From NCBI GenBank assembly GCA_002414705.1, contig DIAL01000069.1, positions 48,284-53,580 on the forward strand: a DNA stretch of 5,297 nt, written 5' to 3'. Positions within the stretch are counted from its first letter, which is position 1. Each line of letters begins with the position of its first letter. A model generated the notes under the pieces. It was not told where the DNA came from. It was given only the letters and a program-made list of their open reading frames with translations, and ran no database searches. The translations under genes and the position numbers were made by a program. This stretch comes from Flavobacteriaceae bacterium UBA5079. GTDB lineage: Bacteria > Bacteroidota > Bacteroidia > Flavobacteriales > Flavobacteriaceae. Of this stretch, positions 1-5,297 are shown piece after piece.

Positions 1-26
1 ACAAACCCTTTTTTATTTAACAAACC
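1..26. repeat. Short direct repeat in AT-rich upstream DNA
   Basis: ACAAACC occurs at 1-7 and again at 20-26, each time followed by a T/A-rich stretch. The rest of 1-60 is nearly pure A/T, with stops in the frames I checked and no recognisable gene. The repeat may be chance in low-complexity DNA or the tail of a feature lying left of the window. Confidence 0.2.
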
Positions 27-60
27 TTATTTTAAAAATATTTTTTAGATATAATTTTAG

Positions 61-70
61 TTTCTTTGCA
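61..70 (+). promoter_or_regulatory. Candidate Bacteroidota -7 promoter element
   Basis: TTTCTTTGCA resembles the Bacteroidota -7 consensus TAnnTTTG, which is often followed by CA. It differs at the second base. It lies 21 bp before the ATG at 92, implying a very short leader. No clear TTTG -33 box is visible about 19-21 bp upstream, where the DNA is a T-rich tract. The call rests on motif and position only. Confidence 0.35.
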
Positions 71-80
71 GTCCTTAAGA

Positions 81-85
81 AAGGA
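81..85 (+). promoter_or_regulatory. Ribosome binding site of the DUF6263-like gene
   Basis: AAGGA followed by a six-base A run ends 6 bases before the ATG at 92. This is the clearest Shine-Dalgarno-like site in the window and supports that start codon. The A-rich spacer is itself typical of Bacteroidota leaders. Confidence 0.5.
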
Positions 86-91
86 AAAAAA

Positions 92-988
92 ATGCAAAGA
101 ATTTTAGCGACTAGTATATTACTATTCACAGTATTAAGCAGTAATAGCAATGCACAAACACAGTTGCAATATAAATTAAAAATTGGAGATAGTATTGTTG
201 TTCATCAAAAAGCTAATCAAATAATCACACAAGATATTGATGGCTCTATGCATGAAATGACTAATGTTTTAGAAAGTAAGTTTGTTTTTGTGGTAAAAAC
301 AGTCACTGATAGTTCTTATTTAATGGATTTCAGTTTCAATCTTTTTAAACTACAATCTAGTTCCAATCAATATGGCAATATTATGTCAGTAGATACTTCT
401 GCTCCATTTGAATCTGATGACATTGAAGCTAACATTTTTTCTGGTTTAACAAAAACAAAACTCAAAATTGAAATTTTAAAAACTGGCGATATTATTAGTG
501 TTCGTGGAACTACACGCTTAATTAATAACATGATGAAAAATTCAGGCATTGAAGACGAATTTACCAAACAAATCATGATTGAAGAAATGAAAAAAGAGTT
601 TGGCAGCAAGAGTCTTTCTGAAAGTTTTGAGCAATTCACCTATATTTATCCAACAAAAAAAATTGCTATTGGTGATAGTTGGAAAAACACCTATTCTGGA
701 GAATTAGAAGCTAAAAACAACTGGACACTTAAAGCTATTAGCCCAACATTAGACATAGTAGGAGCTGCTCATATTTCTTTAAAATCTAATGAAGACAATT
801 ACAATATGTTTTTAGAAGGTGAACAAAAAACACAGATTTTAGCAGATTTTAAAACTGGTGTTGTAAAAACAATGACTGTGACTTCTAAAACTCAAGGTAA
901 CACTGTATCTTTGCAAAATAATTCAATAAAAATACCAACAACAATAAATTCTATTACAACTTATAAAACGAAACTTTATGTACAATAA
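92..988 (+). CDS. Secreted DUF6263-like protein
   Basis: This is a 298-residue exported protein of unknown function. Residues 1-21 form a type I signal peptide (MQRI, a hydrophobic ILLFTVL core, then SNSNA before Gln22). There is no lipobox cysteine, so it should be periplasmic or peripheral rather than a lipoprotein. The mature part is an alternating beta-rich pattern (LQYKLKIGDSIVV near 25-37, ITQDIDGSMHEMTN near 45-58) with a helical middle (IEDEFTKQIMIEEMKKEFG, 153-171), then YIYPTKKIAIGDSW (184-197), and it ends in IPTTINSITTYK (281-292). From memory, these blocks match the DUF6263 family common in flavobacteria. No catalytic residues or enzyme fold can be named. The ATG at 92 is supported by an AAGGA site. 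The stop lies 11 bp inside the next gene, so the two are probably co-transcribed and translationally coupled. I am confident it is real and exported, moderately sure of the family, and unable to name a function. Confidence 0.82.
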   Translation: MQRILATSILLFTVLSSNSNAQTQLQYKLKIGDSIVVHQKANQIITQDIDGSMHEMTNVLESKFVFVVKTVTDSSYLMDFSFNLFKLQSSSNQYGNIMSVDTSAPFESDDIEANIFSGLTKTKLKIEILKTGDIISVRGTTRLINNMMKNSGIEDEFTKQIMIEEMKKEFGSKSLSESFEQFTYIYPTKKIAIGDSWKNTYSGELEAKNNWTLKAISPTLDIVGAAHISLKSNEDNYNMFLEGEQKTQILADFKTGVVKTMTVTSKTQGNTVSLQNNSIKIPTTINSITTYKTKLYVQ

Positions 989-1544
989 AATTATTAAACT
1001 AATAATAGCTTTAGGCATCATTGGGTATGCTATTTATCAATTTGTAGAAGGCAATATTGGCAATGGTATCATGTTTATTTTACTGTCATTAATTTTTATA
1101 TTTCTATATTTTAAAAACGAATTTATCTTAATAGCATTTTTAAGATTACGTAAGCAAGATTTTGAAGGGGCAAAAAAATGGCTTAATAAAATTAAAAATC
1201 CTAGCAGTGCCCTAGTAAAGAAACAAGAGGGTTATTATTACTATCTTCATGGTATTATGGTTTCTCAATCTAATATGAATGAAGCAGAAAAGCATTTTAA
1301 AAAAGCTATTGGATTAGGTCTATCCATGGATCATGATTTAGCTATGGCAAAATTAAATTTAGCTGGAATTGCTTTTACCAAAAACAGAAAAAATGAATCT
1401 AAATTACTGCTTAAAGAGGCAGAAAAATTAGATAAACGTAATATGCTTGCCGATCAGATTAAAATGATGAAAGAAAACATGAAACGATCTCAAGGCCCTA
1501 CACAGCACTACGGACAAAACCAAGCAAGAGGCAAAAGACGTTAA
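978..1544 (+). CDS. Membrane-anchored TPR protein
   Basis: This 188-residue protein has an N-terminal membrane anchor and a cytoplasmic-looking helical repeat region. Two hydrophobic helices span about 4-22 and 29-45 (IMFILLSLIFIFLYF), joined by a short EGNIGNG turn. TPR-like helix pairs follow at about 51-74 (LRKQDFEGAKKWLNKI), 86-115 (YYYYLHGIMVSQSNMNEAEK) and 120-153 (AKLNLAGIAFTKNRKNESK). The spacing of small residues and the Ala/Glu pattern are typical of TPRs. The C-terminus is a disordered Gln/Arg/Lys tail (QARGKRR). TPR domains mediate protein-protein contacts, so a scaffold or assembly role is inferred; no enzyme motif is present. The ATG lies within the 3' end of the DUF6263-like gene (11-bp overlap) with no Shine-Dalgarno site, which suggests coupled translation. 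The stop is one base from the stop of the convergent cardiolipin synthase gene. Confidence 0.8.
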   Translation: MYNKIIKLIIALGIIGYAIYQFVEGNIGNGIMFILLSLIFIFLYFKNEFILIAFLRLRKQDFEGAKKWLNKIKNPSSALVKKQEGYYYYLHGIMVSQSNMNEAEKHFKKAIGLGLSMDHDLAMAKLNLAGIAFTKNRKNESKLLLKEAEKLDKRNMLADQIKMMKENMKRSQGPTQHYGQNQARGKRR

Positions 1545-1545
1545 A

Positions 1546-3000
1546 CTATAATAATGGCGACCATAAGCGACAATAAGACTCTTTCACTTTTGAGAATCTA
1601 GAACGTTCTTGCCATTTCTCTAAAGTAATTTGATCACTGTCTTGAATATCTTCTAAAAAAATATTTTTTAGCTCCAAGCTGGTTTCTTTATTATAGATAA
1701 GCGCATTGATTTCAAAATTAATGTTGAAACTTCTATAGTCTAAATTAGCAGTTCCTATGGTGGAAAACAAATCATCTACCACCATTGTTTTTGCATGAAT
1801 AAAACCTTTTGTATAGCGATACACTTTAACATTTGCTTCTAATAAACGTTCTAAATAAGAATTTGTAGCATGTTTTGCTGTCCAAGAATCGGAATTTTTC
1901 GGAATTAACAAACGTACATCCAACCCACTTTTTGCAGCTATTTGTAACGAAGTAACAATTTCGTCATTTGGAATAAAATAAGGTGTGGTTACATAAACGT
2001 AATCTTCAGCAGTATTTATAGCTACAAACATGGCATCCATAATATTTGCCCAATCCGTATCAGGACCACTACCGGCAATTTGAACTGCTTTTATAGTTTT
2101 AATATGAACATCCGGAAATAACTCGGCAGTAATTTTACAACTGGAATTAGAGACAAAATCCCAAGTCATTAAAAAATGAATTTGTAACGGTTTTAAAGCT
2201 TCACCAACCATGCGTAAATGCGTATCTCTCCAATAAGATTCACCATTTTTATAATTCACATAATTATCTGATACATTAATTCCACCAACATAACCTATTT
2301 TACCATCTATAATAGCAATTTTTCTATGATTTCTATAATTCATTTTACTGGTAAACCTTGGGAACAAAACTGGCATAAAAGCATAGAACTCAATCCCGCT
2401 TTTGGTCATTCTTTTTTTTGTTTTGGAAGAAATTTTACTTCCAACATCATCAAAACTCAATCGTACTTTTATGCCTTCCGTAGCTTTCTGGCATAGAATA
2501 TCTATAAGCTGTGTTCCAATATTATCATCTTTAAGAATATAATATTCTAAATGAATGTGATGTTCTGCATGTTTTAAATCTTCAAATAGAAATTGAAACT
2601 TCTCCTGACCATTTTTTAAAATCTGAAGTTCGTTATGTAATGTTACAGGTGTACTTTTATTATTATTTAATAGATGCACTAATTTAATTTTTTCATCTAA
2701 AAATTCATCTAATTTGTGAAGTTGACTATCACTTAATTCGAAATCTCTACCCAAATTTTGCACTATTTTTTCATTAAGTACATTTTTCCTGTTGAATATT
2801 TTATTCTTACGATATTCTTGTCCGAAAAAATAATAAACAATCAATCCTAAAAAAGGAAAAACCACTAAAACCAGGATATAAGACAAGGTTTTAGTGGGAT
2901 TTATGTTTTTAAATAAAATGGTAATTGCAGCCGAAATTGCTAGAATATAATTCAGAACAACAATAATGACCCATATATTTTCATTAAGAAAATCGAGCAT
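1546..3000 (-). CDS. cls: Cardiolipin synthase, PLD superfamily
   Basis: This 484-residue protein is a bacterial-type cardiolipin synthase. The family joins two phosphatidylglycerol molecules into cardiolipin and glycerol at the inner membrane. Two N-terminal membrane helices (about 8-30 and 38-59, ending YYFFGQEYRK) form the PLDc_N region. Two phospholipase D domains follow. The first has an intact HKD motif at His225/Lys227/Asp232 (NHRKIAIIDG, then GYVGGIN). The second has His402/Lys404/Asp409 (IHAKTMVVD, then GTANLDYRSFN). Both are complete, and length and domain order fit the ClsA-like family with no sign of decay. The C-terminal Arg-rich ending finishing in WSPLL is also usual from memory. 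The start codon overlaps the upstream transglycosylase stop by one base (TAATG) and lacks a Shine-Dalgarno site, so translation is probably coupled. Cardiolipin synthase is preferred over other PLD enzymes because of the paired membrane helices and two HKD sites; the exact substrate cannot be proved from sequence. Confidence 0.94.
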   Translation of the reverse strand: MLDFLNENIWVIIVVLNYILAISAAITILFKNINPTKTLSYILVLVVFPFLGLIVYYFFGQEYRKNKIFNRKNVLNEKIVQNLGRDFELSDSQLHKLDEFLDEKIKLVHLLNNNKSTPVTLHNELQILKNGQEKFQFLFEDLKHAEHHIHLEYYILKDDNIGTQLIDILCQKATEGIKVRLSFDDVGSKISSKTKKRMTKSGIEFYAFMPVLFPRFTSKMNYRNHRKIAIIDGKIGYVGGINVSDNYVNYKNGESYWRDTHLRMVGEALKPLQIHFLMTWDFVSNSSCKITAELFPDVHIKTIKAVQIAGSGPDTDWANIMDAMFVAINTAEDYVYVTTPYFIPNDEIVTSLQIAAKSGLDVRLLIPKNSDSWTAKHATNSYLERLLEANVKVYRYTKGFIHAKTMVVDDLFSTIGTANLDYRSFNINFEINALIYNKETSLELKNIFLEDIQDSDQITLEKWQERSRFSKVKESYCRLWSPLL

Positions 3001-3929
3001 TATGGTTTTGTTGGATAATAACCATCTTTAGGGATTTCAATTAAATATTTTTTTCTAGATTTATTATATAAGAAAGGTTCGCGCAACCACGGATTATGAA
3101 TTTTTAAAATTTTATAATTTATTTTGTATTTTTCAGCAAACGCTGTAAAATCAGTAACAGCGGTATCTACAGCTACCTTGTAAGTTGGTACATTTGTGTA
3201 TAAATCTTTTTCTCTAAAATTAAATCCGTATTTATCAGCATTGGACATTATTTCTTTTAAAGCAACAATCCGTAACATATAACGTCCTGTTTCTTCGCCT
3301 AAAAGCAAATCGTAATAATTATTCACATTCTGTTCTTCCAGTCTTCTTGAAATACCAGACATTCCGGCATTATAAGCAGCTGCTGCCAAAGTCCAAGATC
3401 CTAATTTTTCTTTAGATTTTTTTAAATAATCACAAGCAACCTCTGTCGACATTTCTAAATTATAGCGCTCATCCACATTATCATTAACTTCCAAACCATA
3501 TTCGCGTGCAGTTGCTGGCATTATTTGCCAAACACCTTTTGCTCCAGCTGGAGAAACCGCATTAGTTAATCCACTTTCTATTACAGCTAAATATTTAAAA
3601 TCATCTGGCACACCATGTTTTGCTAAAATAGGTTCAATTATAGGAAAGTATTTTTTGGCACGCTTAAACATGAGCAATCCATTAGATTGCCAGTAGGTAT
3701 TTACTAATAACTCACGATCCATACGCTCATAAATGTCCGGATCGCTTAATGGTAATGCTTCACCTGCAAAATCTAGATTCTCTGGAATTTGTATAGCATA
3801 AACATTGTAATCGTTAATAAGTTGCCTCTCAAAATTTTCATCCGTTTTTGCGTTCTGTTGTGCAAAAACAAAAAGGATAGTTAAACACAACAATCCAACC
3901 ATCATTAGCATTCTTTTCATCCATTTCAT
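3000..3929 (-). CDS. Lytic transglycosylase, SLT/GH23 family, exported
   Basis: This 309-residue exported enzyme is predicted to cleave the MurNAc-GlcNAc bond of peptidoglycan, forming 1,6-anhydro ends, in the periplasm. The chosen start (MKWMKRM) gives a compact signal peptide: basic residues, a hydrophobic MMVGLLCLTILFVF core, then cleavage near AQQ at 23-25. The SLT domain covers about 90-220. Its catalytic glutamate is Glu118 in AVIESGLT, followed by SPAGAKGVWQIMPATA (126-141) and AYNAG (185-189), the three hallmark GH23 blocks. The C-terminal part (about 245-300: VPTYKVAVDT, FAEKYKINYKILKIHNPWL, YLIEIPKDGYY) resembles a single degenerate LysM-like or MltD-type tail, which could help bind the wall. 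An in-frame ATG at 4013 would add 28 residues before the signal peptide and overlap the upstream gene by 50 bp, so it is rejected; Met at 3920 is another possible start. It lies 34 bp after the hydrolase gene and shares one base with cls. Confidence 0.92.
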   Translation of the reverse strand: MKWMKRMLMMVGLLCLTILFVFAQQNAKTDENFERQLINDYNVYAIQIPENLDFAGEALPLSDPDIYERMDRELLVNTYWQSNGLLMFKRAKKYFPIIEPILAKHGVPDDFKYLAVIESGLTNAVSPAGAKGVWQIMPATAREYGLEVNDNVDERYNLEMSTEVACDYLKKSKEKLGSWTLAAAAYNAGMSGISRRLEEQNVNNYYDLLLGEETGRYMLRIVALKEIMSNADKYGFNFREKDLYTNVPTYKVAVDTAVTDFTAFAEKYKINYKILKIHNPWLREPFLYNKSRKKYLIEIPKDGYYPTKP

Positions 3930-3963
3930 ATCTGTAAGTTTTTGTTTAAAGTTATAAAAAAAT

Positions 3964-4644
3964 TCAACACGATTCGTCAGATCCTTCCAAAATAAGTTGT
4001 GGCAGGTGTTCATTAAACCAACGGTATTTATTTAACACCATAATATGTGTTCCTTTATTTACGGTGATGCAATTTTTAATGTGTCTGTAAGGAAAAACAT
4101 TATCTAGCGATCCGTGAATATGAATTAAATTTTCGGGTGGCTTATCCTGCTTCCAACATATCATTTCCCTTACAGCCCAATTAATATACTTTGGATCTGT
4201 TACAGAAAGATATTTTTTATACAGCTCAACACGTTTTTTAACGGTTTCTCCAAAAGCATATTTTGCTAACAAATCCATATTTCCAAGTAACGAAGCTGGA
4301 AATAATTTATAAGCTTTAGTAACACTCATTATTTTCATACGGTTAGGCATTTCATGCGTGCTCTTAATACTGGAAATAATTATTAAGCGCTTTAATTTTA
4401 AATACTTACTCATTTCCTGTACTAAAACACCACCAAAGGATACGCCTAATAATGCCACATGTTTTTCAGTTATCTGTTTTGATAAACGTAATGCATAATC
4501 AGATATTGTTTCATTATCTTCTGGTATCTGCCATTCCATCCAATGAATTTTAAATTGTTTTTCTGGAAGCTTAATATGCTCAAAAATAGTTGGGTTAGCA
4601 GCTAATCCAGGCATAAAATAAACATGTATTATATCTTGATCCAT
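3964..4644 (-). CDS. Alpha/beta hydrolase, small, unknown substrate
   Basis: This 226-residue cytoplasmic-looking protein has the alpha/beta hydrolase fold. An early strand and oxyanion region (HVYFMPGLAANPTIFEHI, 7-24) is followed by the nucleophile elbow GVSFG with Ser69 (67-71). The likely acid is Asp181 in HIHGSLDNVFPY and the base His200 in KGTHIMVLN, so a complete triad is visible. There is no signal peptide or membrane segment. The cap between strands is short and helical (about 95-170). Family members include esterases, lipases and thioesterases, and nothing in the sequence fixes the substrate; a role in lipid or acyl turnover is only inferred from the downstream cardiolipin synthase. 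It is the first gene of the minus-strand unit. The ATG at 4644 follows a leader with AAGGA 12 bases upstream (complement of 4657-4661), a rather long spacing. The C-terminal GSDESC tail is unremarkable. Confidence 0.85.
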   Translation of the reverse strand: MDQDIIHVYFMPGLAANPTIFEHIKLPEKQFKIHWMEWQIPEDNETISDYALRLSKQITEKHVALLGVSFGGVLVQEMSKYLKLKRLIIISSIKSTHEMPNRMKIMSVTKAYKLFPASLLGNMDLLAKYAFGETVKKRVELYKKYLSVTDPKYINWAVREMICWKQDKPPENLIHIHGSLDNVFPYRHIKNCITVNKGTHIMVLNKYRWFNEHLPQLILEGSDESC

Positions 4645-4684
4645 AAGGTATTAAAGTCCTTAAACATTAATATTAATAATATTT

Positions 4685-4707
4685 TTTTGTAAATTTGTTT
4701 TACAAAA
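4685..4707. repeat. Inverted repeat in the divergent promoter region
   Basis: Perfect 9-base arms, TTTTGTAAA at 4685-4693 and TTTACAAAA at 4699-4707, flank the 5-base spacer TTTGT. The symmetry and position between two divergent genes fit a dimeric-repressor operator. The same bases also contain -7-like elements on both strands, which could by itself explain the symmetry. No regulator can be named. Confidence 0.4.
4690..4697 (+). promoter_or_regulatory. Candidate -7 element for the GNAT-like gene
   Basis: TAAATTTG is an exact match to TAnnTTTG and lies 63 bp before the ATG at 4761, implying a leader of roughly 55 bases. No TTTG or TTG sits at the expected -33 distance (about 4667-4671), so the evidence is half a promoter in AT-rich DNA. 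Confidence 0.35.
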
Positions 4708-4710
4708 CTA
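4703..4710 (-). promoter_or_regulatory. Candidate -7 element for the envelope operon
   Basis: Read on the minus strand this is TAGTTTTG, an exact match to TAnnTTTG. It lies 58 bp before the hydrolase ATG at 4644 and would drive the hydrolase-transglycosylase-cls unit. No clear -33 TTTG is visible upstream on that strand. It is only 5 bases from the plus-strand element, so the two promoters could compete or be co-regulated. Confidence 0.35.
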
Positions 4711-4724
4711 TATAAAAATAGTTT
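4705..4724. repeat. Second inverted repeat overlapping the first
   Basis: Arms AAACTAT (4705-4711) and ATAGTTT (4718-4724) are perfect complements around the 6-base spacer ATAAAA. It overlaps the right arm of the larger inverted repeat and the minus-strand -7-like element. It could be a second operator site, a hairpin in the minus-strand leader's upstream region, or chance in AT-rich DNA. Confidence 0.3.
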
Positions 4725-4760
4725 CCATTCCCTATAATTCCATTGATTAAAAAGAATATT

Positions 4761-5057
4761 ATGATAGAAGAACATGAACTCATTGACAATGATTTTTTGC
4801 GTCAGTTTGAATTAAAAATAGACGATCAACTTGCTAAAATTGAATATTCCCTTCAAGAACGAAAAATATTTTTAACGAAGCTTATTATTCCCGAAGATTT
4901 GTTTTCTGAAACATTTCAAAACGAATTTATAATTACTGTATTTAAAAACATAGAAGAACGTAATTTAAGTGTTGTTCCAACAAGTCCTGAAATAGCAAGA
5001 TTTATTCGAAAAAACAGGCAATATAAAAGTATGCTACCAGTTGGTCTTCGTATTTAA
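4761..5057 (+). CDS. GNAT-like (YjdJ-type) protein, degenerate
   Basis: This 98-residue soluble protein resembles the small YjdJ/Acetyltransf_CG-type acetyltransferases. In line with them are the N-terminal strand pair (LRQFELKIDDQLAKIEYSL, 13-31), the next strand (IFLTKLIIPED, 36-46), a long helix (53-68), and the ending NLSVVPTSPEIARFIRKN (68-85) that matches the family's usual VxPxCPFxxxFxxxHPEY block. However, the R/Q-x-x-G-x-G/A loop that grips acetyl-CoA pyrophosphate is absent: the stretch after LIIPE reads DLFSETFQNEFI, with no glycine. The protein may therefore not be an active acetyltransferase. From memory, similar proteins are widespread in flavobacteria and end in LPVGIRI/LPVGLRI, as here. 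I chose ATG 4761; an in-frame TTG at 4743 would add six residues and has no Shine-Dalgarno support. It is divergent from the hydrolase gene and ends 54 bp before the terminator palindrome. Confidence 0.78.
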   Translation: MIEEHELIDNDFLRQFELKIDDQLAKIEYSLQERKIFLTKLIIPEDLFSETFQNEFIITVFKNIEERNLSVVPTSPEIARFIRKNRQYKSMLPVGLRI

Positions 5058-5063
5058 AGTTTA

Positions 5064-5082
5064 CAAATAACCTATTTATTTG
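5064..5082. repeat. Weak AT hairpin after the GNAT-like gene
   Basis: CAAATAA (5064-5070) and TTATTTG (5076-5082) are perfect complements around CCTAT, starting 6 bases after the stop codon. With one G/C pair per arm and no following T run it is unlikely to be a strong terminator; the palindrome at 5112-5144 is the better candidate. Confidence 0.25.
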
Positions 5083-5111
5083 AATCCAAAAACAACTTAT
5101 AAATTAACAAA

Positions 5112-5144
5112 AAAGGCTTGCTTTATTAAATAAAGCAAGCCTTT
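5112..5144. terminator. Bidirectional intrinsic terminator
   Basis: AAAGGCTTGCTTTATT (5112-5127) and AATAAAGCAAGCCTTT (5129-5144) are perfect 16-base complements around one base, so the loop will open to a few A/T bases over a GC-containing lower stem (GGCTTGC/GCAAGCC). On the minus strand the stem runs into six T (complement of A5109-5114), giving a classic terminator 21 bases after the stop of the T9SS cargo gene. On the plus strand the T tail is short (CTTTAACCTCTTT), so ending of the GNAT-like transcript is likely but weaker. It sits between convergent genes, where shared terminators are common. Confidence 0.88.
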
Positions 5145-5165
5145 AACCTCTTTCCAATTTACAAC

Positions 5166-5297
5166 TTAACTCTTTATAATACGTTTAGTTACCGCTCCAG
5201 AATCTGTCTGGATTTTTAAAATATATACACCTGAATGAAGTTTTGATATATCTAATTGTTCTGTATTATTAGATTTTAAAACTAACTTTCCTGTTAT
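5166..5297 (-). CDS. T9SS cargo protein, C-terminal sorting domain (partial)
   Basis: Only the last 43 codons and the TAA stop are in the window; the 5' part lies beyond the right edge. The visible end contains GKLVLKSNN, then DISKLHSGVYILKI, then a strand with TDSG and the final basic VTKRIIKS. This is the hallmark of the T9SS type A C-terminal domain (Por_Secre_tail): a DxSxLxxGxYxLxI core followed by a short loop and a strand ending in a basic Lys/Arg-rich tail. This domain directs outer-membrane passage through the type IX secretion apparatus and is usually removed or used for attachment at the surface. The cargo itself could be an enzyme or adhesin and cannot be told from here. The bidirectional terminator lies directly downstream. 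The frame is open to the window edge with no break. Confidence 0.88.
   Translation of the reverse strand: MTGKLVLKSNNTEQLDISKLHSGVYILKIQTDSGAVTKRIIKS

Noticed and set aside
367..639. 90-codon open frame on the minus strand
   Set aside because: It lies wholly inside the DUF6263-like gene in antisense, has no recognisable domain, and its composition reflects the real gene on the other strand.
1545..1600. Terminator hairpin at the convergent TPR/cls junction
   Set aside because: No G/C-rich stem followed by a T run was visible on either strand near the stops.
3935..3960. Possible internal promoter (TAACTTTA on the minus strand) before the transglycosylase
   Set aside because: It misses the final G of TAnnTTTG, has no -33 partner, and such matches are expected by chance in DNA this AT-rich.
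3930..4013. 28-residue N-terminal extension of the transglycosylase from an ATG at 4013
   Set aside because: It would bury the signal peptide behind a non-signal leader and overlap the hydrolase gene by 50 bp. The ATG at 3929 gives a normal signal peptide directly at the N-terminus.
4743..4760. TTG start for the GNAT-like gene
   Set aside because: It adds six residues with no ribosome site, and an in-frame ATG at 4761 begins just before the conserved-looking part.
1..5297. Defence system, CRISPR array, insertion sequence, phage or tRNA
   Set aside because: No regularly spaced repeats, transposase or integrase motifs, terminal inverted repeats or cloverleaf sequences were found. All sizeable genes have ordinary envelope or housekeeping-type features.

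Overview
The window looks like a chromosomal segment of a marine-type or environmental Flavobacteriaceae (Bacteroidota). The evidence is very AT-rich DNA with AT-rich codons, few Shine-Dalgarno sites, TAnnTTTG-like promoter elements, a DUF6263-type secreted protein, and the C-terminal sorting tail of a type IX secretion system (T9SS) cargo protein at the right edge. No RNA genes, CRISPR arrays, insertion sequences or phage genes were seen.

Layout, left to right. Positions 92-1544 (+) hold a two-gene unit: a secreted DUF6263-like protein whose 3' end overlaps by 11 bp the start of a small membrane-anchored TPR protein. Positions 4644-1546 (-) hold a three-gene unit transcribed right to left: an alpha/beta hydrolase, a GH23/SLT-type lytic transglycosylase with a signal peptide, and a full-length cardiolipin synthase with two HKD motifs. 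The transglycosylase stop and the synthase start share one base (TAATG). This unit converges on the TPR gene with a single base between the two stop codons. To the right, a short divergent promoter region (4645-4760) carries two inverted repeats and back-to-back -7-like elements. It separates the unit from a 98-residue GNAT-like protein (4761-5057, +). A near-continuous 33-nt palindrome (5112-5144) then acts as a probable bidirectional terminator between that gene and the partial T9SS cargo gene (5166-5297, -).

The theme is envelope upkeep. The minus-strand unit joins a peptidoglycan-cleaving enzyme to a phospholipid synthase, plus a hydrolase of unknown substrate, and the plus-strand pair is a secreted protein with a membrane TPR partner. 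The layout looks like ordinary core genome. I found no convincing new defence or mobile system. The most interesting points are the degenerate GNAT-like protein without a visible acetyl-CoA loop, the tightly coupled transglycosylase-cardiolipin synthase pair, the conserved-looking DUF6263/TPR pair, and the palindromic divergent promoter.
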